64,000 nucleotides of DNA from Bacillus sp. F19 (GCA_023823795.1 CP085710.1:1514001-1578000), one strand, 5' to 3'. Positions 6,822-17,409 are shown, counted from the stretch's first letter. Translations and numbers: made by a program. Notes: a model not told the origin generated them from the sequence alone.

Positions 6822-9800
6822 TTGGTAAAAAAAGCTATCAAAAGCAAGATTGTAAAAAACTTAACTATAGCAGCCCTATCATGTAGCTTTATATTAAGTT
6901 CTATGGGACAAACACCGTATGTTCCAAAGGCTGCTAGTTATTCGAAGGCGGAGGAGATATTAGGCAGCTTAACACCAGAACAAAGAGCAGCTCTTAAGCA
7001 GATTTCAACGAATGAAGAAACAGGGTTACAACTTTCTTCCGATATCGATTTAACTTCTTTGGATTTAACTAATGTCATTGTTGAATTTAAGAATAAGCCG
7101 GCAAAGGTTGCACAAGTTGTTGCAGGAAAACAAGGTCAACCATTATCTGAAACTGAAGCAGCCGACTTAGTAAATCAGGACCATGAAACCTTTAACAAAG
7201 ATTTTCAACAATTAAAGGATGAAAATAATAAAAAGGTAGATGTTAAAATTGAACGTTATTATAAGCATGCTTTCAATGGTGTTTCTATTAGTCTGCCTGC
7301 AAACCAAATTAAAAATCTATTAAAATCAAATGCAGTTAAAGCGGTTTGGAGTAACGAAACATTTTCCGTTGAACCTCCTGTTCAAGTTGAAGGTAATGGT
7401 CAAGAAAAAGGAGATCAAATCACGGTTGCGAATTACACACCATATGATGGCCTAGATCGTTTACATGCAGAAGGTATTACTGGTAAAGGAATTAAGGTTG
7501 GTGTTCTAGATACAGGAATCGATTATAATCATCCTGACTTAAAGGATGCTTATAAAGGCGGATATGATTTCGTCAATAATGATGAGGATCCGATGGAAAC
7601 CACCTACGCAGAATGGAAAAAATCCGGTAAACCTGAAAAGGATGGAAGCTCGATATATTATACAGAACATGGTACGCATGTGGCAGGAATCATTGCGGGC
7701 CGTGGAGTTGCTAATAGTGAGTATAAAATGACAGGTGCAGCACCTGAAGCCGATATTTATGCTTATCGTGTACTTGGGCCATACGGCAGCGGGTCAAGTG
7801 ATGCCATTATTGCAGCATTAGATCGAGCTGTTCAAGACGATATGGATGTCATCAACATGTCATTAGGTGCCGCTATTAATGATCCCAATTCTCCAACTTC
7901 CATGGCAGTAAACAATGCCGTCCTTCATGGAGTAACAGCGGTTGTATCAGCTGGAAATAGCGGTGACAAGATGTATACACTTGGTTCACCAGGAGCGGCA
8001 GCATTCGCTTTAACCGTTGGTGCATCATCGATCGCAATGGATGTTTATCAATATTCAGGCGTCCAAAATGGAAAAAATTATTCGTTAAGACAGCTGGCAA
8101 AAAACTATGCGGATGATTTAACGCAATTAAAAGGAAAAACCTATAAACTTGTGAATGTTAATCTAGGTAACCCAGGTGATTTTACTGGGAAAGGTGTAAG
8201 CGGAAACATTGCATTCATTAAGAGGGGATCCATTGCCTTAATTGATAAAATCAAAAATGCAAAAGCAAATGGTGCCGTTGCAGTCATTATGTATAATGAT
8301 GAAGCCAATCAGGCAGAAGGGGCGATTCAGGCCTATTTAGGAGAATCGATGGACGCGATTCCAGCGTTTTCTGTATCAAATGCGGAAGGTAATGCCATTT
8401 TAGCAGCTATGCAAGCTGGTAATGCCAATTTCACTTTTGGTGACTTTACAAAGGTAAAAACGGCCGGAGATGAACTTGCAGGATTTAGTTCAAGAGGTCC
8501 ATCTCGAGCTAATACTGATATCAAACCGGAAATAACTGGACCAGGAGTGTCCATTCTTTCAACCGTGCCATTTTATATGAATGATAAAAATGCTGATGGT
8601 ACCAAACCGGAGGACTATAAATTTGCATACGAACGCTTATCAGGAACATCCATGTCTTCACCATATGTGGCAGGTGTATCCGCATTAATGCTTCAATCCA
8701 ATAAGGATCTTCAGCCAGCTGATGTTAAGACGATTCTAATGAATACGGCAGATCCTCTTTCAAAGGATTATAGTGTTTTTGAAATAGGAAGCGGTCGAAT
8801 CGATGCGTATGAAGCGGTTCACTCAAGTGTTGAGTTTGCAGTGATGGACAAAACACCTATTAACCTAAATGGAAAAGAAAAATCCTTGGATGATATAACA
8901 GGTGCCATGAGCTTTGGAACCTATGGTTTTAAAGATGAAGATATTAAGGATTCCCGTCACATTAAAGTAAAGAGTCTTTCCAAACAAGATAAAACTTTTA
9001 ATGTAGAGGTTAATTTCCAAACGGGATTAAGAGGATCAAAAGATGCTGCACAAAACAACGTGACATTACAAGGTCCAGCAACCGTAAAAGTTGAGGGCAA
9101 TAGTGACAGAGAGATCAAATTTGATTTACACATTCCAAAAACAGCAGAAATAGGAACGTATGAAGGAAATATTGTATTTACGAACAATGATAATCCTTCA
9201 GAGCAATACCAAATTCCGTTTGGCGGTCGAGTAGTAAATGAAGGAATTGATAAATTTAATCTCTATAACCCTATTTTTACAGCAATCAAAACAGCGGCTG
9301 GAAACCCTATACCTTATATAGCCGGAGAAGTATCAATCAAATCATATATGAAAACGTTGGATGTTATTATTTCTGATCCAAAGACAGGAGAAGACTTAGG
9401 TTTTGTGGGTGCATTCAATACCGCTGCAATGGATGAAAATAAATCGTATCCAGTTTATAAACTAATCGGTTATATTTACTATCCATTTACTGGTGATAAG
9501 AAAAATCCAATCAGCAAGGACTGGAAGACATTAAAACCAGGTCATTATATTGCAAAACTAGTAGGGAAAAATGAAAAGGGAGATACTTTCATAGCATCAA
9601 AAGATATTATGCTCGATCATGGAGTACCAAATGTAACGACAAGCTTTGACTCATTAGACCAGAAGGTAATTGAATATAGTGATAGTCAGCTAGATTCAAA
9701 AGGACAATTTCTATATGACTTTAAAGTCCATGTAGAGGATCCAGAGATGAAAGAAGCGAAGAGCTACGGTATACCTGTAGATGGAAGGTTTGCAGTAGTT

Positions 9801-10979
9801 CCTTACTACAATGGTTACCCTAGGGGAGCAGGTCTAACTGATACTAATGGTGACTACGTTGATAAAATTTTAGTTAGAAGTGAATACAAAGTACTGCCAG
9901 TTAGTTTTCTTGGGGTGGACGATGCAGGTAATGGACCTGTTGAAAGAAGGCTCGTCTTCACGAAGAATTCAACACCTTATTATTATTTGAAAGCTAATAA
10001 ACAAGCGGTTACGACTGGCGATACGATCAACTATTCCGTTCGTTCCAATAATATCAAAAGTTTAAAAACAACCAAAATGGAGCTCCAAGTAGTAAATACT
10101 CAAGCGACAATTGAAAACGTTACTCTAAATGATGCGGTTAAACAATATGGTGACGCTCAAGTGACCGTAACAGCTGCACCTACAAAGTATTCTTATATGA
10201 CAGCATACACCTTTACGTTTACGTATTTAGGTAATAAAACATTACCTGAAGATCTAAAATTATTTAACTTCGACTTAAGAACACTTGATAAAGGCTATAC
10301 TCATAGAGAAGCCTTCTACGTAGAGAGTGCAAGCTCCATTGACCAATCAAATGTAGAAACGAAAGATATTTACTCTTTTGCAGACATTTATGATGTAAAA
10401 CCAAAAGTCACTAGATTCGTAAGTTCAGTACAGGCAGAAGGAGCAAAAGATCCGGTAACAGGTCAATCGATTATAGGCATTGACTACAGAACACTTGGAG
10501 CGAAAATAACTTTAACATCATATGATGGAAAAACAGTCCTTGATGCAGTACCAACACTATCGAGTGTCGGCCTATATGAGTTTGATGGCATTAAAGTTGA
10601 TCCAAATCCACATACGATTATGGTAGATGTTCCTGGACATTTTACGATGTATAGATCATTGGAATTTTTATCTGATGAAGTTCGTGGTGAATTGGTTGGA
10701 AAATACATCCGCGATCCATTAGAATTGTCTCTGGCTGGAGATGTGAATAAAGATAATGTCATCGATGTTCTAGATGCCATCGAGCTGCAAAAAAATTGGG
10801 ACACCAATAATCCATCTTCAGATTTAAACTTTGATAAGAAAGTGGATAGTAAAGATATGTATTTTATAAAGAAAAATTATGGAATCAGTAATCCTACATT
10901 AACAGATGCGCCAAAAGCTAAAACCATTTATAAAGGGGCTACATTGGATAGTATACTAAGTGAATTAAGTTTAAAATAA
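6822..10979 (+). CDS. Vpr-like secreted subtilisin-family (S8) protease with dockerin-like C-terminus
   Basis: The 1385-aa product starts at TTG 6822, ten bases after GGGAGG. Residues 1-38 are a signal peptide. An inhibitor-type propeptide follows (about 80-185; NVIVEFKNKPAKV and HAFNGVSISLP). The S8 domain has catalytic Asp230 (VGVLDTGID), His283 (EHGTHVAGI), the oxyanion Asn379 (SAGNSG) and Ser610 (SGTSMSSPYVAG). A PA domain is inserted at about 430-545, as in Vpr. Then come Fn3-like and further beta-rich repeats, and residues about 1309-1356 carry two calcium-loop motifs (GDVNKDNVIDVLDA and DLNFDKKVDSKD) like dockerin type I. Vpr of B. subtilis is about 800 aa, so this form is much longer. 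Role: extracellular protein degradation. All catalytic residues are intact. Confidence 0.9.
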   Translation: MVKKAIKSKIVKNLTIAALSCSFILSSMGQTPYVPKAASYSKAEEILGSLTPEQRAALKQISTNEETGLQLSSDIDLTSLDLTNVIVEFKNKPAKVAQVVAGKQGQPLSETEAADLVNQDHETFNKDFQQLKDENNKKVDVKIERYYKHAFNGVSISLPANQIKNLLKSNAVKAVWSNETFSVEPPVQVEGNGQEKGDQITVANYTPYDGLDRLHAEGITGKGIKVGVLDTGIDYNHPDLKDAYKGGYDFVNNDEDPMETTYAEWKKSGKPEKDGSSIYYTEHGTHVAGIIAGRGVANSEYKMTGAAPEADIYAYRVLGPYGSGSSDAIIAALDRAVQDDMDVINMSLGAAINDPNSPTSMAVNNAVLHGVTAVVSAGNSGDKMYTLGSPGAAAFALTVGASSIAMDVYQYSGVQNGKNYSLRQLAKNYADDLTQLKGKTYKLVNVNLGNPGDFTGKGVSGNIAFIKRGSIALIDKIKNAKANGAVAVIMYNDEANQAEGAIQAYLGESMDAIPAFSVSNAEGNAILAAMQAGNANFTFGDFTKVKTAGDELAGFSSRGPSRANTDIKPEITGPGVSILSTVPFYMNDKNADGTKPEDYKFAYERLSGTSMSSPYVAGVSALMLQSNKDLQPADVKTILMNTADPLSKDYSVFEIGSGRIDAYEAVHSSVEFAVMDKTPINLNGKEKSLDDITGAMSFGTYGFKDEDIKDSRHIKVKSLSKQDKTFNVEVNFQTGLRGSKDAAQNNVTLQGPATVKVEGNSDREIKFDLHIPKTAEIGTYEGNIVFTNNDNPSEQYQIPFGGRVVNEGIDKFNLYNPIFTAIKTAAGNPIPYIAGEVSIKSYMKTLDVIISDPKTGEDLGFVGAFNTAAMDENKSYPVYKLIGYIYYPFTGDKKNPISKDWKTLKPGHYIAKLVGKNEKGDTFIASKDIMLDHGVPNVTTSFDSLDQKVIEYSDSQLDSKGQFLYDFKVHVEDPEMKEAKSYGIPVDGRFAVVPYYNGYPRGAGLTDTNGDYVDKILVRSEYKVLPVSFLGVDDAGNGPVERRLVFTKNSTPYYYLKANKQAVTTGDTINYSVRSNNIKSLKTTKMELQVVNTQATIENVTLNDAVKQYGDAQVTVTAAPTKYSYMTAYTFTFTYLGNKTLPEDLKLFNFDLRTLDKGYTHREAFYVESASSIDQSNVETKDIYSFADIYDVKPKVTRFVSSVQAEGAKDPVTGQSIIGIDYRTLGAKITLTSYDGKTVLDAVPTLSSVGLYEFDGIKVDPNPHTIMVDVPGHFTMYRSLEFLSDEVRGELVGKYIRDPLELSLAGDVNKDNVIDVLDAIELQKNWDTNNPSSDLNFDKKVDSKDMYFIKKNYGISNPTLTDAPKAKTIYKGATLDSILSELSLK

Positions 10980-11010
10980 AAACTAATACAAGGTTAAGTT
11001 ATAATAATTT

Positions 11011-11040
11011 GCCACTAGCTAGTGCTGGTGGTTTTTTTAC
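11011..11040 (+). terminator. Rho-independent terminator of the protease gene
   Basis: GCCACTAGC pairs imperfectly with GCTGGTGG, followed by seven T. The 300 bases after it (to 11347) hold no ORF that I can support. Confidence 0.7.
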
Positions 11041-11347
11041 GTTTAGTCATAAGAGCACTTTATAGTTATCATTATCACATATTCAAATAGTCCTTCCTTG
11101 AGCACTGTAGAAGCTGTATTTTAATTAAGAAGTAATGGTAATTTTCTTAAGTTAACGGGACCGTTGCGTTTGCTTAATGCTATAATCAAGCCTAATATAG
11201 CTTTCCCCTTTGCAAATAATCACTTGCTATGTGAATAGAGATACAATTTATAACCCCGGCTAAATTGCCAGATTGACTAGAACCGCAAACTTATTATCTT
11301 TTCAATATTCTCCATAGAACGATGAAATCATGAAACGAGAAAATGGC

Positions 11348-11764
11348 TTACAAGGACTCCAACCGTTTTTTTATGGGCAAATGTCTAAACCGATAGAATT
11401 GTGATTCAGGGTGATGGTATTTTGCTGGAGGTGGAAAAGACCAATGTGAATGTAGACACTCCCCTTTAAACCTTTCAAATACAGCTGCATACCCACATTC
11501 CTTATGGAAGTGATCAACCAAATGTATGAGATGTGGATGTCTTAAAGTACTGTATAATGGTATTGCCCTCTGTAATCGTGTTACCGCACCTTGGGGATTC
11601 CCTGATAAATCTAATGGTCTTGAACCTGCATACTTCTCGAATCTTTTTTTGCCGTCCTTCTCAACCCCAAAACAAATATTACCTGAATCATGTTCGTCAA
11701 ACACGCAAAACACATGACCGAGAGGAGATTGTAACCATTCGAAATCATGTTGTTCTTGAAGCTA
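11348..11764 (-). pseudogene. Protein-kinase-like gene, internal fragment
   Basis: The minus-strand frame begins LQEQHDFEWLQSPLGHVFCV and continues DSGNICFGVEKDGKKRF..KYAG, TRLQRAIPLYSTLRHPHLIH and LVDHFHKECGYAAVFERF, the N-lobe of a Bacillus serine/threonine-kinase-like protein. Homology ends at LPIKKRLESL where a stop cuts off the C-lobe with the catalytic loop. There is no start codon, since a TAG at 11763-11765 precedes the fragment and upstream DNA encodes a resolvase remnant. It is dead. Confidence 0.65.
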
Positions 11765-12055
11765 AAACGTAACATTGTCCAAAGAAATTGTAACTGGAAT
11801 TCTTCCTGTTTTATTAGATATATAAACTACTTCATCATAAACGATTTTCTTCTTGCCCTTTGCAGCTGCGCGATATGTCTTCTTTCCGCCTTTATATATT
11901 CCTTTTTTTTTGCAATCTCGATGCCTTCACGTTGAGCTGTCTTGATTCGATTTCGTTCTTCATCTACCATCCACGAAAAAAGTTTAAAACAAGGTCCGAT
12001 ACTAGTTGACTAAATCTTGGCCAACTGTACTGACTCTCGCATAACCAATCTTCAT
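11765..12055 (-). pseudogene. Serine resolvase/invertase, deleted and frameshifted
   Basis: The minus-strand ATG at 12055 starts MKIGYARVSTVGQDL, the serine recombinase N-terminus with its nucleophilic Ser in RVST. After 17 codons it stops, and the next recognisable part, WMVDEERNRIKTAQREGIEI, comes from the linker region, so the catalytic domain has been deleted. A run of nine A causes a frameshift, after which YKGGKKTYRA and the DNA-binding helix-turn-helix (IPVTISLDNVTF) follow in another frame. It then joins the kinase fragment. This is debris of a mobile element. Confidence 0.65.
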
Positions 12056-12451
12056 TATTAAACTCCTTTTGTCTATAAATTAACAATCTTTTATACCTTT
12101 GATTATAGACTATCTTTTAGACTAATTTCTACTAAAAAATACATAAAAAATAACTTCCAAACATAAGTGTCTAGACAACTTTTATACAAGTTATTTTGGT
12201 TATTAATGGTAAATGTAAATTGATGAAGTAAATTAAATCCTTTATTTATATCAAATTTGCCAATAGACATTTCTAATGAATTTCAGAAAGTATACTTGCA
12301 CTCCTTTTGGTTTTTGATAGAGAAATAGAAAGGAAGTAAAAAAAAAGTGTAATTAATATTGATGTTCTAATATTTGGATACAAAAGTGTCAGAGCCGACA
12401 TAGTGGAAAATATTCCAATCAAATTCAATATAATTATTAGAACGTGTAATC

Positions 12452-12672
12452 TGTAAAGATTATATCCTTTATATTCACTCTCTTGATCGTTTTGGTAAAT
12501 TGAATGACATCACTAAAAATCAGGGATACATTGATATTTTTGGATGTTCTTTGCTCGATAGCACTCAATTTAAGGATAGTCTTAGTGCTTTCATAGCAGA
12601 TCTTGTTTTAGCCGGTTCTATAATGGATGGCACAAGAAGAACGAGATCGTTTTAGAAAGGGCAGCGTGAATT
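12452..12672 (+). pseudogene. Second serine resolvase remnant, opposite strand
   Basis: Plus-strand frame: DYILYIHSLDRFGKLNDITK, then STQFKDSLSAFIADLVLA, both matching the catalytic domain of serine resolvases (the HSLDRFGRN motif). A frameshift near 12615 moves the match to another frame (WMAQEERDRFRKG). Both ends are missing. It is more diverged and AT-rich than the fragment at 11765-12055 and may be from a different element. Confidence 0.55.
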
Positions 12673-13073
12673 TTATAAGTCGGTTATAGAATATGAAAAT
12701 GAATTTAAAAAAACCACTATTTAAATAGAAGAAACTCGTCAAATAAGTAGCATTTGTTCAACGAGAGCAAATGCTAATCCAAAGTATGTAGATTGGTTTA
12801 TCGCCTTACCTATTTTGTAGAGGTATTTAAACCCTTAATAAAATAGTTAATTATAATCAAAGAGTTAATCTTAGTTATATGATTCTTATAATTATTAAGA
12901 CATATACATTATTGAAAAAATAGTAAGGTGGTACTATATCTCTAACATATGGTAAAATATTTAATATGTTTATAGTAAAATATACCAAAATTGGGATGTC
13001 TCTAAGTGGATATGAGATTTTTTTCTAGCTGCCTCTCTTACCGTATAAAAAATATGAATGTAGGAGGATTTCT
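12673..13073. other. AT-rich intergenic region with no recognisable gene
   Basis: About 400 very AT-rich bases between the resolvase remnant and the 110-aa ORF. I see no coding frame with protein-like content and no clear terminator. The last 60 bases before 13074 should contain the promoter of the next gene. Confidence 0.4.
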
Positions 13074-13406
13074 TTGGCTATATGGGAAGTTGAGTTATTA
13101 GTTTTATGGACCGGTAAAAGTGGAGGGTGTAATAAGATTCCAAAATTCAATCCATTTTTTAGTGATATAGAAATAAAAAACATACTTGAAGGAGTAGTTG
13201 TTAATATAACAGCTTATGCACCAACTAGTGATCTGGCTAATAACGCTGCTCTAGTATTTGTTGGACATATGTTGGACTGTTTAGTGATTAATTTAGTAGA
13301 ACCATTACCATTGTTCCTAAGTTTTGATGGTAAGAGAAAAAGTAGTTCTCGAAATAGTAACGTTAAAATGTTTGTAACAAAATATGAATGGTCTCTTGCC
13401 TTTTAA
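13074..13406 (+). CDS. Uncharacterised 110-aa protein upstream of the KAP NTPase
   Basis: TTG start with GTAGGAGG about seven bases upstream, which supports translation. The product (IWEVELLVLWTGKSGG, PFFSDIEIKNILEGVVVNIT, YAPTSDLANNAALVFVGHML) resembles, from memory, the N-terminal beta-rich domain of larger uncharacterised bacterial proteins whose C-terminus carries a HEPN-like helical domain. If that is right this copy is truncated. No signal peptide or membrane helix is clear. The gap to the NTPase gene is 168 bases, same strand, so the two may or may not be co-transcribed. I do not assign a function; a role as partner of the NTPase is only a guess from proximity. Confidence 0.5.
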   Translation: MAIWEVELLVLWTGKSGGCNKIPKFNPFFSDIEIKNILEGVVVNITAYAPTSDLANNAALVFVGHMLDCLVINLVEPLPLFLSFDGKRKSSSRNSNVKMFVTKYEWSLAF

Positions 13407-13574
13407 GTTATTTTTCTAATAATTATGAAAAATATAGATATTTTATTTGGAAACTTAATATTTAAGTGGCATTAATTAAAATTTAAAATTAAAATTAATA
13501 TTATCCTATATATATTAACTATTAAGTATAATAGTGGAAAAATGATGAATATGCATTAGAAAGGTGAAATATAA

Positions 13575-16500
13575 ATGAATATATTTGACAGGGGATCTAA
13601 AACAATAGAAGAGAAAATTTATTTGAATGATCTACCTCTAGAGAATGGTTTAGATGATAAATTTCAAGCAATCCAGATTGGTGAAATATTAAAACAAAGC
13701 ATTGAGCAATCTACTCTTCCTCTTCATATAAGTTTACTAGGGAAGTGGGGTTCAGGTAAAACAACAGTTATTAAGATGTTAGAAAGTTTGCTCGATAAAA
13801 GTGAATATGAATTAAAAGTAATAAGCGTTTGGAAATTTGCAGATGATGCCCCCTCTTTACATAGAAAAATAGTTAGGGAAATAGAAATTCAACTTAAACA
13901 AGAAAATCCGGAAAACCTAGATGTATCTACAACTTTTGAGGAACAATTTAGATCAAATGGTGTAATATCAAACCTATTGCTTTTACGAAGGTTAGGAAAT
14001 TATAAATATATTATTTTGTTTGGAACATTGATTTATTTAGCATTACTTCTCATACAATTTCTCATCCCATTAATATATAAAGATTTAGTTAATAATATTG
14101 TTTTAATTGGCATATTAGGTTTAATAACGATTCTACTTTCTAGAAATAGTTATTCATTATTTACTGCTATAAAAAACGTTCGTTCTAATCTTCCTCTAAA
14201 TCATGGTGATCAGTATGAAAATAGATTTAGAAATGTAGTAAATGAATACTTAGGTAAATCCACTAAAAAAAAATTAATATTAGTGTTTGACGATTTAGAT
14301 AGGTTACCTCCTAAACAATTATATGGAGCTCTTAATACAGTAAAAACATTTTTAGATTCAAATAGATGTGCATTTATTATTCCGTGTGATGAAGAAGTTC
14401 TTAAAAAGGAACTTGCGGATGCATTTGAAAAAAAGAATATGGAACAATTTGATGTTAAGGAATACTTAAATAAAACTTTTGATTTGACTGTTAGATTACC
14501 TAAACTTGAACAAGCAAATATGAGAAAGTACGCACTTTCACTATTGGAAAAAAATAATATTTTATGGTATAAGGAAAATTCCCGAATTTACCATGAAATA
14601 TTAACTATTCTTATTCACTCTGATGTATTAACTCCAAGACATGTTAAAAAGAACATTAATGGGTTTGCAACTGATTGGGAGTTAGCTAAAAGAAGGGATA
14701 ATGTAAATAAAAGTGGGAATTTCCTTACATTACATCCAGTAGAACTTGCTATATTTGTTGTGCTTAAGTCAGACTTCAGCGAGTTTTACAATATTATGAT
14801 GGAAAATCCATATATCATATGGGATTTAATTGATGAAAAAGATGGGATAGAAGTGCAATTAAGTGAGTTAAATAACATTAATAGCTTAAAAGGTTTTTTA
14901 TCGCGGGTAGAACCAGTATTGCCAACTGATCCAAGACCATTTATATATTTTAATAATCAAGAACTTAACCCTTTAACTGGAAGGATCGAACTGGAAAAAA
15001 TAAAAAAATATATTTTAAATGGCCAAATAAATGAATTTGAGGAAAGTATTGAAGAGATTGATAAAAGTGAACTAGAGTTTGTATTTAATTCCGTGTTAAT
15101 AGATTTAAGTTCTAGTCTAGATTGTAAAAATGTATTTTCTATTATTTTTAGTTATCCTGAAGTGGTAGATGTATTAAGGGAAGACGATAAGATAAAATTA
15201 CAAGATATCATTAGGAACAACCTTAATATTGTAATAGAATATAATTTAAATAATATACTCAATATATTTGAAAAGGTTATTCGACATAGCAGTGTTTGGA
15301 GCTTGTTAGGTGGATTAATTTATAATCAAGAAGAAAAATATTTTGAATTATTTAATGCTAGTATAAAGTATCCTGCATTAGTTAATAAATTACAGATAAA
15401 AGATATAAATAACTTGTTTACAAACCATTCATCCTTAATTGGTTTCCAAGCAAATGATACTTATTTTGTGCCCAAATCATTATTCAATTTACCTTTTGAA
15501 CATGTTATGGTACAAGAAATTGATTGGTATGCATCCTTAAATAACTGCTTTTCTCAGATTGCAAAACTAAAAGACATTGAAGATGCAGAAGCTTATCAAG
15601 AAGAAGTAGAAAGGCTAAAGTTGAATTTCAAACTTTCTGAATGGGTATTAAGTGTAAACGAAAAAACTAATCAAATTATAGAATGTAAAGGGTTTAACTT
15701 ATTAATAAAAAAATATAAATTTATCGACACAAATAGTTTAGAAGGAATTATTCCTGTATGGATAAACTTATTTAACGATTCACCACAGCCAGAAAATCTA
15801 ATTTCTTTCTTTAAAGTTATTAAAAATAATTTATTAATCCTGGCTAAAAATAATGGTGATTTAGATCTTTTGGGAAGAGAAATAAGTAATTTTAATGGGA
15901 ATGAAGAATTATCTAAAGAAATTTACAGCTTTTTAGAAACTAGAAAAGATATAAAAAATAAGGAATTATTTATGAGAATCTTGCAGGGATTTCGGAATGT
16001 TGACGCTGTCGCTAGATTTTCATTAGAATCATTTGCTTTTGAGACAGACGAAATAAACGAAGTTTTTCTAGAGATATTAATTCGTAGAGATAAATTCTTT
16101 GATGAAGAGTCCAAAGACACTTTATTTAATGCTGCAACCACACATATATTTAATGTTCCTAATAACAAATCATCAAATAATCTGTTAAAGCTACTAATTC
16201 AATCTGAAACATGGCTAAAAGCAGCTATTAAATATAGAGACAATTGGTTTTTGAGTAACGATTTAACCTCATGGTTTAGATGGGATGGATCTGAGCAAAA
16301 TTATTATGATAAATTAGAAATCTACTACCTATTATATATGAACGAAACATATATATGGAAGAATTTAATAGACTGCTTAGTAAGAATAATCTCTAATAAT
16401 AGTTATCATTATAATATCTCTTCATACCCATTTGCTTCTAATTGGAGAACATTCTTAAATAGTGTAATTAATTTATTTATTAATAAATGCACTAATGAAG

Positions 16501-17246
16501 AAATTTGGGATCAAGTCTTAAATGATTTAACTTCTGTTAGTTTATATTCAAATAATTCAATTAAGAGTTCGATTTTTGATTTTATGGACAAAGATATGAT
16601 AAACAAAGTACTAACTCATTGCCCTAATATCATAGCTCTCAATAATGAAAAGTTTAATGAAGTATTATTTGAGCTGGCAGATCTAGATAATTCAAACCAT
16701 TTAAACCATGTATTGAGTAGATGGAATTACTTTAGCTCTGCACATAGAAAAGAGTTAACATCAAATATCCCGAAAGAAAATGAATCGCTATTAACTAGTT
16801 ACATTGAAAGGAATCCGGAGCTGAAATATATAAGTGAGTTAAATGATTATGTTTTAGAGGATAATATAAAGCAAGATATTATGGAGACAATCGTTATTAA
16901 TTCCAGTAAAGATGCTTTTAACCAATGGGTGTTACAAAGTATAAAATTATTTATTGAACAAGGTTTAAATAAATGGAGGTTGACAGCAATTGAATTTGCT
17001 ATTCAATCGAGAAATGATTTAGTAATACCAAATCTTGAAAGCATAAATTTACTCTTTAGTTTTAAAGACAATAGGACTGCACTAGCAATTAAATTAGTTA
17101 ACAACCTTTACTCCAAAAGAAATAAAAATAAATCTGAGATAAAAGAAATAAGAAAAAATATATTGTTGTTAGAAGATAATATAGAATTTAAAGAGTTGGT
17201 TTTAGGTGCAAAAAGTAAATTTGGTTGGAGAAATAACATGTTATAA
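13575..17246 (+). CDS. KAP-family P-loop NTPase with two membrane helices, 1223 aa
   Basis: The Walker A motif LLGKWGSGKTTVIK lies at residues 54-67 and Walker B LILVFDDLDRL at 234-244. Between them two strongly hydrophobic segments (about 145-167 and 173-189) form the membrane hairpin characteristic of KAP NTPases. After the ATPase core (to about residue 390) lies a long region of about 830 residues rich in Leu, Asn, Lys and Glu with a helical, repeat-like look, and no domain I can name. KAP proteins are scattered among bacteria, usually mobile, and several families with this build act in phage defence; the B. subtilis YobI protein has similar size and plan. The gene is much more AT-rich than its neighbours and sits among resolvase debris, both signs of horizontal transfer. 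The ATG at 13575 has AGAAAGGTG upstream. The frame is intact, with no in-frame stop. Confidence 0.8.
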   Translation: MNIFDRGSKTIEEKIYLNDLPLENGLDDKFQAIQIGEILKQSIEQSTLPLHISLLGKWGSGKTTVIKMLESLLDKSEYELKVISVWKFADDAPSLHRKIVREIEIQLKQENPENLDVSTTFEEQFRSNGVISNLLLLRRLGNYKYIILFGTLIYLALLLIQFLIPLIYKDLVNNIVLIGILGLITILLSRNSYSLFTAIKNVRSNLPLNHGDQYENRFRNVVNEYLGKSTKKKLILVFDDLDRLPPKQLYGALNTVKTFLDSNRCAFIIPCDEEVLKKELADAFEKKNMEQFDVKEYLNKTFDLTVRLPKLEQANMRKYALSLLEKNNILWYKENSRIYHEILTILIHSDVLTPRHVKKNINGFATDWELAKRRDNVNKSGNFLTLHPVELAIFVVLKSDFSEFYNIMMENPYIIWDLIDEKDGIEVQLSELNNINSLKGFLSRVEPVLPTDPRPFIYFNNQELNPLTGRIELEKIKKYILNGQINEFEESIEEIDKSELEFVFNSVLIDLSSSLDCKNVFSIIFSYPEVVDVLREDDKIKLQDIIRNNLNIVIEYNLNNILNIFEKVIRHSSVWSLLGGLIYNQEEKYFELFNASIKYPALVNKLQIKDINNLFTNHSSLIGFQANDTYFVPKSLFNLPFEHVMVQEIDWYASLNNCFSQIAKLKDIEDAEAYQEEVERLKLNFKLSEWVLSVNEKTNQIIECKGFNLLIKKYKFIDTNSLEGIIPVWINLFNDSPQPENLISFFKVIKNNLLILAKNNGDLDLLGREISNFNGNEELSKEIYSFLETRKDIKNKELFMRILQGFRNVDAVARFSLESFAFETDEINEVFLEILIRRDKFFDEESKDTLFNAATTHIFNVPNNKSSNNLLKLLIQSETWLKAAIKYRDNWFLSNDLTSWFRWDGSEQNYYDKLEIYYLLYMNETYIWKNLIDCLVRIISNNSYHYNISSYPFASNWRTFLNSVINLFINKCTNEEIWDQVLNDLTSVSLYSNNSIKSSIFDFMDKDMINKVLTHCPNIIALNNEKFNEVLFELADLDNSNHLNHVLSRWNYFSSAHRKELTSNIPKENESLLTSYIERNPELKYISELNDYVLEDNIKQDIMETIVINSSKDAFNQWVLQSIKLFIEQGLNKWRLTAIEFAIQSRNDLVIPNLESINLLFSFKDNRTALAIKLVNNLYSKRNKNKSEIKEIRKNILLLEDNIEFKELVLGAKSKFGWRNNML

Positions 17247-17409
17247 ATTATTCAATAATAAGCAAACTTAAAATATATATATTAAAATTTTGATAATTTA
17301 GGTTAAATTCCCAATTATTTGCTTGTAACCTGTGAATTAGTGCGAAAAAATTTTACTTTTCGTACTGTTTTTTCTTTGTTTACATAATACAGATTATAAA
17401 CAGCTATTT

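Noticed and set aside
10484-10807. 107-aa minus-strand frame in the large subtilase gene
   Set aside because: Antisense shadow; no start signals.
11526-11772. Two small plus-strand frames
   Set aside because: They are shadows of the kinase fragment on the minus strand.
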